Below are positions 7,815 through 15,893 of a stretch of DNA of 64,000 nt, one piece after another (positions within the stretch are counted from its first letter, which is position 1; every line of letters begins with the position of its first letter). The translations under genes were made by a program, and so were the position numbers. Origin of the DNA: Peribacillus simplex (GTDB lineage Bacteria > Bacillota > Bacilli > Bacillales > DSM-1321). The notes beneath the pieces were generated by a model that worked only from the letters and a program-made list of their open reading frames with translations, made no database searches and had not been told where the DNA came from. Location: positions 710,001 through 774,000 of the forward strand of contig NZ_CP126106.1 in the NCBI RefSeq assembly GCF_030123325.1, given 5' to 3'.

Positions 7815-8102
7815 ATGAGCATAGAAATGGGAGCATTAGGAATGATCGAAACAAAAGGGTTGGTAGGTGCAATAGAGGCCGCTGATGCCATGTCAAAAGC
7901 TGCAAATGTAAAGCTAATTGGTAAAGTACATGCAGGTGGAGGCCTAGTAACAGTTATGGTGCGGGGGGATGTTGGAGCGGTTAAAGCATCTGTAGACGCA
8001 GGAGCCGCAGCAGCTGAAAATATAGGAGAACTGATTTCCGTTCATGTCATTCCACGTCCTCATTCTGATATTGAACTTATTCTTCCGAAGTTGGAAGGAT
8101 AA
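7815..8102 (+). CDS. BMC-H shell protein (PduA/EutM/CcmK type)
   Basis: This canonical 95-residue BMC-H protein is close in pattern to EutM/PduA (ALGMIETKGLVGAIEAADAM, then VKASVDAGAAAAENIG and SVHVIPRPHSDIE). Hexamers of such proteins tile the facets of the shell, and the KIGG-like pore loop (HAGGGLV here) would line the central pore for small polar metabolites. The start ATG has GGGAGG upstream. It is the shorter of two BMC-H proteins in the operon; no BMC-T (double-domain) shell gene is present in the window. Confidence 0.96.
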   Translation: MSIEMGALGMIETKGLVGAIEAADAMSKAANVKLIGKVHAGGGLVTVMVRGDVGAVKASVDAGAAAAENIGELISVHVIPRPHSDIELILPKLEG

Positions 8103-8112
8103 ACAGTAGCTT

Positions 8113-8895
8113 ATGGCAATTATAACGGAATCCAAATTAAGACGGATGTTGAAAACCGGGATTCCAAATCCATATCCTATTAGGGACGATAAACTAACTC
8201 CTGCGGCGGCTGATTTCTTAAGAGATAGAAAAATTGTCATTGGAAATCAGCACCATATTAAACATTCCTCAGCGTCAAATGAAAAGGAAATGCATTTAAT
8301 GATTCCTGTGGGTGTTTCAAATAGGCATATTCACTTATCATCACATGATGTGGAAATACTGTTTGGAAATAATTACGAACTAACTCCCATACGAGAATTG
8401 TCACAACCAGGACAATTTGCTGCAAAGGAACAAGTCACTTTACTGGGGCCAAAAGGGATGATCCCAAATGTCCGAATCCTTGGACCGGTAAGAGAAGATA
8501 CTCAAGTGGAAATATCTAAAACGGATGGATTTCAATTGGGAATCCATCCGCCCATACGGTTATCAGGTTCAATCGATGATACGCCAGGCTTGACGCTAAT
8601 TGGACCAAAAGGCTGTATAGCTCTCCATAAAGGGGTGATTATAGCAAAGAGTCATGTGCATATGTCACCTAAGGATGCTCAACATTTTGACGTTAAGCAT
8701 GGCGAGGGTTTACTTCTTCAATCAATAGGCGAGCGCTCTATAATTTTCTTGGATGTTATTGTTCGAGTAGCTCCGAGATATAAACTGGATTTCCACGTTG
8801 ATCTAGATGAAGGAAATGCAGCAGGTTTGAAAACAGGTGACTATTTAAAAGTTGTTGGGAAAAATGGGGAATTCCTATCACAAAAAGGGAGGTGA
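8113..8895 (+). CDS. pduL: PduL-type phosphate propanoyl/acetyltransferase
   Basis: PduL converts acyl-CoA and phosphate to acyl-phosphate and CoA, recycling CoA inside the shell and giving acetyl-phosphate for ATP synthesis. The 260-residue protein has the two zinc-binding motifs, SNRHIHLS (His72, His74) and SHVHMSPKDA (His181, His183), plus His228 in DFHVDLDEGNA. Residues 1-45 form an additional segment with the pattern LTPAAADFLRDRKI, a module also seen at the start of EutT-like proteins and repeated at the C-terminus of the next gene product. The stop overlaps the next start by four bases. The gene starts ten bases after the BMC-H gene with only a weak ribosome binding site. Confidence 0.93.
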   Translation: MAIITESKLRRMLKTGIPNPYPIRDDKLTPAAADFLRDRKIVIGNQHHIKHSSASNEKEMHLMIPVGVSNRHIHLSSHDVEILFGNNYELTPIRELSQPGQFAAKEQVTLLGPKGMIPNVRILGPVREDTQVEISKTDGFQLGIHPPIRLSGSIDDTPGLTLIGPKGCIALHKGVIIAKSHVHMSPKDAQHFDVKHGEGLLLQSIGERSIIFLDVIVRVAPRYKLDFHVDLDEGNAAGLKTGDYLKVVGKNGEFLSQKGR

Positions 8896-9728
8896 GGAGG
8901 ATCGAAATTCGTTCAATGGTAGAATCGGTTGTACGTGAAGTTTTACAATCTATTAAAGTGCAGAGGGAAAAAGAAAATAACGGAAAAGTTTTATTTGTCT
9001 TTTGTGATAGCTCAGCACATGAACCATTTACAGATCAGTTTATTAAATTGAAAAATGCAAATATAGCTTTTGATACTTTATTTTTAGATGGTGAAACATC
9101 ATCTTGGATAGGCATGCAACAGGTTGAATCGAGCGGGGCTAGGAAAGTGATTGCCGCTGATGAATATGCTCCATCGGCAATGGAGCTCCCAAAAGGGTAT
9201 GATGGGATCATTATTCCTGAAATTGATTTGGATAATGCGGCAAGGGTTGCTACTGGATTAAAAGGATCAATTAAGTCAGAAATCATTTTCTCAGCGAGCC
9301 TGTTGCAAAAATTCATATTAGTTGGCGAAGATGTACCAGGGATTAAACGATCGGATCGTAGTTGTTTGAAAGCACTCTCTTTACCAGCTCCATATCGTAA
9401 ACAGTTTGATGAGTATATAAAGCAAATGACTGAGCTTGGCATAACGCTTTCACCGCAAAAGGATTTAGCTGATGTAATCATTAATAAACTTTGTAAAGAG
9501 CTGGAAGAGAATGGCCAAAATAAACAAGAGCCATTGGAAGAAAATCATTCTAAAGGCGATCATTTGCCCTACACCAAAAAGTTACTTACGACTGACTGGT
9601 TTGAATCAAAGTCCTATAGCCCGAATGATACCATTTACCTTCAGAAGGGGACCATCATTTCTCCTTTGGCAAAGGATTTGATTAAAGCTAATAAACTAAA
9701 TGTCCTGTTTGTTAAAAAGGGTGTATAA
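8892..9728 (+). CDS. BMC-associated accessory protein with N-terminal encapsulation helix
   Basis: Function unknown. The first 20 or so residues (MVESVVREVLQSIKV) form an amphipathic helix whose pattern matches the C-terminal helix of the aldehyde dehydrogenase. The middle, residues 32-205, alternates beta strands and helices (VLFVFCD, YDGIIIPEIDLDNAARVATG) and resembles flavoprotein or EutQ-neighbour proteins of ethanolamine loci. The C-terminus has a TIISPLAKDLIKANKLNVLF module similar to the N-terminus of PduL. The start is GTG 8892, overlapping the pduL stop. As probable cargo it could scaffold the core enzymes or be a redox protein that recycles NADH, since no alcohol dehydrogenase is present; both are inference. 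Confidence 0.7.
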   Translation: MRRIEIRSMVESVVREVLQSIKVQREKENNGKVLFVFCDSSAHEPFTDQFIKLKNANIAFDTLFLDGETSSWIGMQQVESSGARKVIAADEYAPSAMELPKGYDGIIIPEIDLDNAARVATGLKGSIKSEIIFSASLLQKFILVGEDVPGIKRSDRSCLKALSLPAPYRKQFDEYIKQMTELGITLSPQKDLADVIINKLCKELEENGQNKQEPLEENHSKGDHLPYTKKLLTTDWFESKSYSPNDTIYLQKGTIISPLAKDLIKANKLNVLFVKKGV

Positions 9729-9729
9729 G

Positions 9730-9996
9730 ATGCTTTTAGGAAAAGTTATAGGAAGTGTTTGGACAACTCAAAAAGAAAAAGGAATGGAACATGTTAAATT
9801 ATTGATTGTTCAGCCGTTAAATTCGTTGAAAGTATCAGTGGGGAATATTGTTATTGTCATGGATCGAATTGGAGCAGGTGTCGGTGAAACGGTTATAATC
9901 ACACAAGGCTTACCTGCACAAAAGTTGACGAATGAAAAAAATTCTCCAATTGATGCAGCGATCATTGGCATAGTTGATTCTTTTGAAATTAAGTAG
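9730..9996 (+). CDS. BMC-P vertex protein (EutN/CcmL family)
   Basis: This 88-residue protein has the EutN/CcmL fold signature: MLLGKVIGSVWTTQK at the N-terminus, then VKLLIVQP, a GAGVGETVIITQG segment and a final DAAIIGIVD strand. Pentamers of this family cap the vertices of BMC shells. The start is ATG 9730, with AAGGGTG eight bases upstream; a longer reading from 9700 lies inside the previous gene. It is the last gene of the operon and is followed by a terminator. Confidence 0.95.
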   Translation: MLLGKVIGSVWTTQKEKGMEHVKLLIVQPLNSLKVSVGNIVIVMDRIGAGVGETVIITQGLPAQKLTNEKNSPIDAAIIGIVDSFEIK

Positions 9997-10049
9997 TCAA
10001 GTCATGTTTCAATCCAGTTACTTCTATTATTTAATTCAGGAAATAGAAT

Positions 10050-10087
10050 AAAGCTTCCTTTGTCAAACGATGAAGGGGGCTTTTTGT
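10050..10087 (+). terminator. Rho-independent terminator of the BMC operon
   Basis: An 11-pair stem with two G-T pairs is formed by AAAGCTTCCTT (10050-10060) and AAGGGGGCTTT (10073-10083), followed by a T-rich tail. It ends the phnX-BMC transcript before the GntR gene. Confidence 0.75.
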
Positions 10088-10120
10088 TCACTAAAAGATC
10101 GTCTGTTTGGAGGGAATTTT

Positions 10121-10831
10121 ATGGAGTTAGACTTTGAAAATCCAATCCCATTACACGCTCAATTAAAAACCATTTTGGAAGATCAGATTTTAGAAGGTTA
10201 TTATAAGGATAAAATCCCAAGTGAAAGGGAACTCATGGACATGTATTCTGTCAGCAGGAGCACTGTACGGGAAGCTGTTTCCATCCTGGTTCGTGGAGGG
10301 ATATTGGAAAAAAGGCATGGCAAGGGAACGTTCGTATCCCAAAAACCTGTACAGGAATGGCTTAAGATGATAAGTTTCACTGAAACTACTAAAAGCATGA
10401 GAATTAAATTACTTGATCATGGCCGTGTATTGACCCCTGAAAATATTGCAGATGCAAATGGTTTTGAAGATGAATCTTACCATATTAAAAGGCTGAGGTT
10501 ACAGGAGGATGTCCCCATAGCGATTGAAATGCATTATTATTCTTTGGAATTAGGAAAAAAATTGACGAAATTCAATTTAAGTACAACAGTATTGTATGAT
10601 GCGCTCGAAGGGAATCTAAACATTGACTTCAATGAAGCGGAACAAATTATTACATGCGGCTTTCCATCTAAAGAAGATGCTGAACATTTAGGTTTGAACG
10701 AAAGGATGTGCGTGTTGATTACAGAACGAATGATTTTTGATTCCAAGGGTAATTTGGTCGAATACTATAAAGGTTTATTCCGATCGGATATGCATTCATT
10801 TGCTATGAAGCTGAATCGAAAAAATAACTAA
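10121..10831 (+). CDS. GntR-family regulator with UTRA domain (HutC/PhnF-like)
   Basis: Residues 8-75 form a GntR winged helix (KIPSERELMDMYSVSRSTVREAVSILVRGGILEKRHGKGTFV), and residues 90-235 a UTRA effector-binding domain. HutC-subfamily regulators include PhnF-type controllers of phosphonate genes, so it is a natural candidate for sensing a phosphonate or a pathway intermediate. The start is ATG 10121, with GGAGGGA six bases upstream; the longer frame from 10070 reads through the preceding terminator. It is a single gene on the same strand directly after the BMC operon. The specific effector is unknown. Confidence 0.88.
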   Translation: MELDFENPIPLHAQLKTILEDQILEGYYKDKIPSERELMDMYSVSRSTVREAVSILVRGGILEKRHGKGTFVSQKPVQEWLKMISFTETTKSMRIKLLDHGRVLTPENIADANGFEDESYHIKRLRLQEDVPIAIEMHYYSLELGKKLTKFNLSTTVLYDALEGNLNIDFNEAEQIITCGFPSKEDAEHLGLNERMCVLITERMIFDSKGNLVEYYKGLFRSDMHSFAMKLNRKNN

Positions 10832-10981
10832 TTTTATATCTACTAATCCCCATTTTGCCCCCTGGATATCAAGTTTTCATTCGTGAGCTAATTAATGCTG
10901 TTATCATCGTAGTTGATAAAATTTCTAGTCTTTTAGATATACCATGCACTAAATATGAGTGGATCTAGGAGGAGATGTTTC

Positions 10982-11035
10982 ATGAAATTTAAGGCTTATC
11001 TTCTTTATTTTCAACAATACTTCAAGTATCCTTAA
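10982..11035 (+). CDS. 17-codon small ORF with consensus ribosome binding site
   Basis: AGGAGGAG at 10967-10974 lies seven bases before an ATG that opens a 17-codon frame (MKFKAYLLYFQQYFKYP, stop at 11033). The binding site is one of the strongest in the window, yet no longer gene follows in frame. It could be a translated leader ahead of the C45-type gene or the remnant of a deleted gene. Confidence 0.3.
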   Translation: MKFKAYLLYFQQYFKYP

Positions 11036-11068
11036 TGAATAGCAACTACTGTAAATGAGGGATAAGCC

Positions 11069-12130
11069 GTGAAGCAAATATATAGTGATGTCATACAATT
11101 TCGGGGTACACATTATGAGTTTGGATACATGCAAGGGGAGGAATTAAAAGATTCACTAACGGTAAAAAATCGTGAAGATCAGTGGAAGATCAGGCAGCCG
11201 CGGTTTACGGTTGAGGAAGAAGAGGTCAAGAAAGCAATTACACAATTCGCCCCTGGAGTTTGGGAGGAATTACTGGGGTTGCAAGAAGCGTTGAAATGGC
11301 CAATGGACCGCGTGCTGCAAGAGTTCGGTGGATATCGATTGGATTATGTCCGGTCGGGCTGTTCCATCATGACTGGCGATGATTATCTCATTCGAAATTA
11401 TGATTACCACCCAAAGACATATGAAGGACGCTATGTCTTATTCCAGCCAACCGATCAAGGGTATTCAAGCATCGGCCCGAGTCAGCGAGGAACTGGCCGG
11501 ATGGATGGAATGAATGAAAAAGGTTTGGTGATAGGCTATAATTTCATGAATCGCAAGAACCCTGGTGATGGTTTCATTTGCTGCATGATTGGCAGATTGA
11601 TTGTTGAATCTTGTGCGAACGTACAGGAAGCGGTCGCGATGTTGAAGGAAATCCCGCATCGTCATTCCTTCACTTACGTCGTCTATGATAAAAGCGGAAG
11701 TACCTATATCGTTGAAACCTCTCCGAGAAATGTAGAGGTGCGCACGTCAAATGCCTGTACCAATCACTTTGAAATCATGAAAAATGAGAACCGTAACCAT
11801 CTCATCGATTCGAAACGCCGATTGGAGATCATCCAAGATCATGAAGGGAGACTTTCATCTGCCTACGATGCTTATCGATTGTTTAATGATACCAATCATG
11901 GTGTATTCTCGGATTTATATAGCAGCTGGGCAGGAACGATTCATACATCCGCTTATTTACCTAAGGAGATGAAAGCTTGGATTGCTTTGGGAGGGAACCA
12001 GGAGCCGACTTCAATAGATTTTGCAAAATGGCTCGAAGGGGAAGATATTGAGTTAGAACGAATCAGAGGTGTGGTTGATACGGATATTCCCTTCGTGCAT
12101 ATGGATGAGGGAGCAAATTGGTTTCGCTGA
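11069..12130 (+). CDS. C45-family hydrolase/acyltransferase (isopenicillin-N acyltransferase-like)
   Basis: The 353-residue protein belongs to the Ntn-hydrolase group related to acyl-CoA:6-aminopenicillanate acyltransferase. The likely nucleophile is Cys98 in the YVRSGCSIM motif, followed by IRNYDYHP and a GMNEKGLVIGYNF segment, both typical of the family. In the classical enzyme the Cys becomes N-terminal by self-cleavage; here about 97 residues precede it, close to the usual propeptide length. The GTG start has GAGGGA upstream. It probably cleaves or transfers a linear amide; substrate unknown. It stands alone before a terminator. Confidence 0.8.
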   Translation: MKQIYSDVIQFRGTHYEFGYMQGEELKDSLTVKNREDQWKIRQPRFTVEEEEVKKAITQFAPGVWEELLGLQEALKWPMDRVLQEFGGYRLDYVRSGCSIMTGDDYLIRNYDYHPKTYEGRYVLFQPTDQGYSSIGPSQRGTGRMDGMNEKGLVIGYNFMNRKNPGDGFICCMIGRLIVESCANVQEAVAMLKEIPHRHSFTYVVYDKSGSTYIVETSPRNVEVRTSNACTNHFEIMKNENRNHLIDSKRRLEIIQDHEGRLSSAYDAYRLFNDTNHGVFSDLYSSWAGTIHTSAYLPKEMKAWIALGGNQEPTSIDFAKWLEGEDIELERIRGVVDTDIPFVHMDEGANWFR

Positions 12131-12158
12131 AGTAAATTTAAGCCTTACTTTGTTAATG

Positions 12159-12188
12159 GCCCAATCCTTGGATTGGGCTTCTTTTGTT
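12159..12188 (+). terminator. Rho-independent terminator
   Basis: A perfect eight-to-nine-pair stem, GCCCAATCC/GGATTGGGC (12159-12178), is followed by TTCTTTTGTT. It follows the C45-type gene. Confidence 0.85.
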
Positions 12189-12333
12189 GTTCTATTTTTA
12201 GGAAAACCTGGTACTATTTATTAGGGGGTATCACAGTAATATAATATGATAGAGTAACAGATTTTGGATTATAAAAAAGAAGTTGAGGTCTGTTTATTTG
12301 CCGTACTTGTACAATGAATAAGGGGATGTGCGA

Positions 12334-12624
12334 ATGTTTTCTACAGCTATTGGATGGTTTCGGTTCATTACAATAATCGAGGGAATCTCATATGTTTTAT
12401 TGCTTGGCATTGGTATGCCCATTAAGTACATATTGGATATTGGGGAAGCAACACTCATTTTAGGCAGCATCCATGGTTTCTTATTTGTCGTGTTTGGGCT
12501 TTTATTACTTTATGTGAGCATCATATCAAAATGGTCCTTTTTAAAAATGGCGATGATTTTCATCGTTTCATTCATCCCATTTGGGAATTTTGTAATCGAC
12601 CGCAGGCTATTGAAGCAAAGTTAA
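12334..12624 (+). CDS. DUF3817-family membrane protein
   Basis: This small integral membrane protein (96 residues) has three predicted membrane helices: residues about 8-28, 40-62 and 70-88. The opening FRFITIIEGISYVLLLGIGMPIKY is characteristic of the DUF3817 family found widely in Bacilli; its function is not known. The start is ATG 12334, with AAGGGG eight bases upstream, rather than the GTG at 12328. It is monocistronic, ending in a strong hairpin. Confidence 0.8.
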   Translation: MFSTAIGWFRFITIIEGISYVLLLGIGMPIKYILDIGEATLILGSIHGFLFVVFGLLLLYVSIISKWSFLKMAMIFIVSFIPFGNFVIDRRLLKQS

Positions 12625-12664
12625 ATGATAAAGAATCATGCCCTAATACTTTTACTTTTGAAAA

Positions 12665-12715
12665 ATCCATAAAAAAACGCCTTTCCATTTAAATGAAAGG
12701 CGTTTTTTTATGGAT
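12665..12715. terminator. Strong bidirectional terminator hairpin
   Basis: A long stem with core ACGCCTTTC/GAAAGGCGT is flanked by A7 and T7 runs and further pairing (ATCCAT/ATGGAT). Confidence 0.9.
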
Positions 12716-12802
12716 TTAAGCTTGCTATAAGGTTGGCACAAAGATGCTGTAAGAATGAGCATGTAAAGTATAAGTATCAACAATACTGAAGAGGTGAAAC
12801 AA

Positions 12803-13570
12803 ATGGAACCATTATTAAAAGTGGAAAATATAAAAAAAACATATGGTAAATCAAGTGCTGCCTACACAGCGTTGGAAAATATATCTTTTGACATTCATGA
12901 AGGTGAGTTTGTAGGAATCATGGGACCTTCAGGAGCGGGGAAATCGACGTTGCTCAATATGTTGGCAACCATTGATTCGCCGACTGAAGGGGAAATTTTC
13001 ATGAATGATACGAGCATTCACGATATGAAAGGGGCAGACTTAACGGATTTCAGACGTGATAATCTTGGCTTCATCTTCCAGGATTACAATTTGCTCGACT
13101 CATTGACTGTGAAGGAAAATATATTATTACCACTGGCGATTGCGAAAGTTCCAGCGAAAGAAATTACTAACTTGGTGAATCGTATTGCTAAAGTATTTGG
13201 GATTGAAGATTTATTAGCTAAATACCCTTACCAAATCTCCGGTGGGCAAAAGCAAAGAACAGCTGCAGCCAGAGCGCTTGTGACAGAGCCTGCATTGATC
13301 CTTGCTGATGAGCCAACAGGTGCACTTGATTCAAAATCAGCAACAGGTCTGCTGGAAAGCTTAAGTGAGCTAAATGAAAAAAATAATTCGACCATCATGT
13401 TGGTGACACATGATGCATATGCCGCAAGCTTCTGCAGGCGGATCATTTTCATCAAGGATGGTACGCTTTCAACAGAAATTTATCGTCGTGGCCAATCACG
13501 TAAAGCTTTCTTCCAAGAAATTATGGATGTCCTTGCAACAATTGGAGGTGAGGTAGATGACGTTATTTAG
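12803..13570 (+). CDS. ABC transporter ATP-binding protein, BceA type
   Basis: A 255-residue ATPase with Walker A GPSGAGKS, a Q-loop (FIFQDYNLL), signature ISGGQKQR and Walker B LILADEPTGALD. The FQDYNLLDSLTVKENILLPL stretch is typical of the BceA/YxdL/MacB-like group that works with a ten-helix permease in antimicrobial-peptide sensing and detoxification. The start is ATG 12803, with GAGGTG six bases upstream. It overlaps the permease gene by 14 bases. Confidence 0.92.
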   Translation: MEPLLKVENIKKTYGKSSAAYTALENISFDIHEGEFVGIMGPSGAGKSTLLNMLATIDSPTEGEIFMNDTSIHDMKGADLTDFRRDNLGFIFQDYNLLDSLTVKENILLPLAIAKVPAKEITNLVNRIAKVFGIEDLLAKYPYQISGGQKQRTAAARALVTEPALILADEPTGALDSKSATGLLESLSELNEKNNSTIMLVTHDAYAASFCRRIIFIKDGTLSTEIYRRGQSRKAFFQEIMDVLATIGGEVDDVI

Positions 13571-15476
13571 TCTGGCGAGGAAAAATATTGCTCGGAACCT
13601 ATCCCAATATTTTTTATATATCGCATCCATGGTATTTAGCATTATCATCTACTTCACATTTGTAACATTAAAATATAGCGATACAGTTGCAGAACAAACG
13701 GCTTCATCACAGAAATTAGATTCATTGATGAGTGGTGCGGCAGTCATCCTGATTTTCTTCGTTGCCATCTTTATTGCCTATTCCAATTCATTCTTTATGA
13801 AAAAACGTAAAAAAGAAGTGGCATTATATGCATTGCTTGGCGTACGTAATCGTCAGATTGGTTTTATGCTCTTCTTTGAAAATCTATTGCTAGGTTTGGT
13901 TTCATTGGTTGTCGGGATTTTACTTGGATTTCTTTGTTCAAAAGGATTCATGACGATTTTGATCTATTTAATGGGCTATGATGTCATGGCACCATTTACA
14001 TTTTCGGGATCTGCAGCTTTGAACACCTCTATCGTATTTCTTATGATTTTTTTGGTGACATCATTCCAGGGCTATCGTTTGATCTATCAATTTAAACTAA
14101 TTGATCTTTTCCATGCATCGAAAAAGGGGGAAGCTGCACCGAAGCCATCGATGATTGTAGCCTTTCTGGGGATTTTCCTGATTATCATCGGTTATTGGTT
14201 GGCGATGCAAGATCTTTTTACTTCTAAAGTATGGGAAAAGGTCGGCTTTTTAATGACGGCACTCATTATTTTGACAACGGTCATCGCCGGTACGTTTTTA
14301 TTGTTTCATAGCGTGACAGGCTTTGTGTTGGCCGTGATTAAGAAAAATGAAAGATGGCTATGGAAAGGCCTGCACCTGATGACGATCTCGCAATTGCTAT
14401 ATCGCATTCGGGGAAATGCACGTACATTGACCGTAATTGCTGTGTTAAGTGCTACAACGGTAACGGCTGGCGGTGCGGTTTATGGTCTTTATTACAACGC
14501 GAATGACCAAGTTATGACCGTTGATCCGAATACCTTCATGTATCAGCAAACGGATGCAAAAAGCGATCATCAAGTCAGCACTGTATTGCCAAATACAAAG
14601 TATGATGAAAATGTCGAGGCACTATCTGTCACATTTAATACGAAAGAATTGAATAAGGGTTCGGCATTCGATAGCTCGGATAAACGGATTTACACGATAA
14701 TCGATGAAAGAACATATAACAAATTAGCAGAAGTGCAAGGCAAGGTGGCACTGTATGTGAATAATGACAAAGCAGTCATTTTAGATATTGGATATGACAA
14801 AAGATTCTCACCTGAATACAAGGACAAGACCATCAGGACAGAAAACAACACGGCAATCACATTTCAAAGCTTTAAAACACAAACAGTACTAAATGCCGGA
14901 ACAGCAGGCATTGCAGTGGTCGTATCGAATGAGCAATTTAAATCATTGCAAAAAGAAGGGGAAGCGCTAAAATATCGTGTCATCGGTGTTGATCAGGCTT
15001 CCACGGATTTATCTGAAAAAATTGCAAAACATGTGCCTGAAGAAGCGCTATTTTCCAGTGCCCCTCAAGATTTCCAAACAAGCATCGAAAGTGTAGGATC
15101 ATTACTCTTTATCGGAAGTTTTCTTGGCCTGGTTTTTTTAGCGGCAACAGGCAGCATCATTTACTTTAAAGTTCTAACGGAAGCAGAGGAAGATAAATCA
15201 CAATACAATATGCTTCATAAGATGGGCGTTAACGCAAAAGAAATGCGGAAATCCATTGCATCACAAGTGCTTGTAATCTTTTTCGTTCCACTGGCAGTGG
15301 GGTTATTACACAGTGCAGTTGCTTTAAAAGCCTTCTCGGGCTTATTGATGATGAATCTAGCAAAACCTGTGTTGATCTGGATGGCCGCTTATACAGTTAT
15401 TTACGGTCTGTATTATATCTTAACGGTAGCTTCCTATAATCGTATTATCATACAAAATAATAAAACAGAAGGATGA
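13557..15476 (+). CDS. ABC transporter permease, BceB/YxdM type
   Basis: This 639-residue permease has the BceB layout: four N-terminal membrane helices in two FtsX-like pairs, helices around residues 200-300, a large extracellular domain at about 310-510, and a C-terminal FtsX-type helix set (515-630). Such proteins flip or free cell-wall precursors from peptide antibiotics and signal to a partner histidine kinase. It is translationally coupled to the ATPase. The operon ends with a YxeA-like gene, as in yxdLM-yxeA of B. subtilis. Confidence 0.9.
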   Translation: MTLFSLARKNIARNLSQYFLYIASMVFSIIIYFTFVTLKYSDTVAEQTASSQKLDSLMSGAAVILIFFVAIFIAYSNSFFMKKRKKEVALYALLGVRNRQIGFMLFFENLLLGLVSLVVGILLGFLCSKGFMTILIYLMGYDVMAPFTFSGSAALNTSIVFLMIFLVTSFQGYRLIYQFKLIDLFHASKKGEAAPKPSMIVAFLGIFLIIIGYWLAMQDLFTSKVWEKVGFLMTALIILTTVIAGTFLLFHSVTGFVLAVIKKNERWLWKGLHLMTISQLLYRIRGNARTLTVIAVLSATTVTAGGAVYGLYYNANDQVMTVDPNTFMYQQTDAKSDHQVSTVLPNTKYDENVEALSVTFNTKELNKGSAFDSSDKRIYTIIDERTYNKLAEVQGKVALYVNNDKAVILDIGYDKRFSPEYKDKTIRTENNTAITFQSFKTQTVLNAGTAGIAVVVSNEQFKSLQKEGEALKYRVIGVDQASTDLSEKIAKHVPEEALFSSAPQDFQTSIESVGSLLFIGSFLGLVFLAATGSIIYFKVLTEAEEDKSQYNMLHKMGVNAKEMRKSIASQVLVIFFVPLAVGLLHSAVALKAFSGLLMMNLAKPVLIWMAAYTVIYGLYYILTVASYNRIIIQNNKTEG

Positions 15477-15481
15477 TCAAG

Positions 15482-15835
15482 ATGAAGAAATTTCTTATGG
15501 TAGTCGGCATTTTGTTTATACTGGGAGCGGCAGGAGTCATCGCGCTTACTAAAATCGACTTTAACCGCATGAATGCCGATAATTATTATTTGCAAATTAC
15601 AGAGGACGGGGTACAACATGAAACCAAACTGGACGATGGTTCAGTGATGACTTATTACTCTTATAAACTTGACGCCAAAAATGCAGATGGTGAAACGATA
15701 CCGCTTAAATTCACGGCACAAAAAAACCTTCGAAAAGATGCTTACTTAAAGATGTACGTGAAAAATGGTGATGAAGTTTCGTCATATGATGAAGTGAAAT
15801 TCGAGGATATTCCAAAAAAGGCACAAACAAAATAA
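15482..15835 (+). CDS. YxeA-family (DUF1093) secreted/membrane-anchored protein
   Basis: The 117-residue protein has an uncleaved signal or anchor helix (residues 4-24) and a small beta-rich extracellular domain (YYLQITEDG, then YSYKLDAKNADGE) as in YxeA/YvgO-type DUF1093 proteins. ATG 15482 is preferred because AGAAGGA is eight bases upstream. An ATG at 15473 overlaps the permease stop. Members often sit behind BceAB-type transporters; their role is unknown. Confidence 0.8.
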   Translation: MKKFLMVVGILFILGAAGVIALTKIDFNRMNADNYYLQITEDGVQHETKLDDGSVMTYYSYKLDAKNADGETIPLKFTAQKNLRKDAYLKMYVKNGDEVSSYDEVKFEDIPKKAQTK

Positions 15836-15847
15836 ATAGGAAAGAAG

Positions 15848-15878
15848 GGCTGTCTGTAAGTTATGGACAGCCTTTTCT
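15848..15878 (+). terminator. Rho-independent terminator of the BceAB-like operon
   Basis: GGCTGTC/GACAGCC stem (15848-15854 with 15866-15872) followed by TTTTCTCT. It lies between convergent units. Confidence 0.8.
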
Positions 15879-15893
15879 CTGCAAGAAAAAAAC

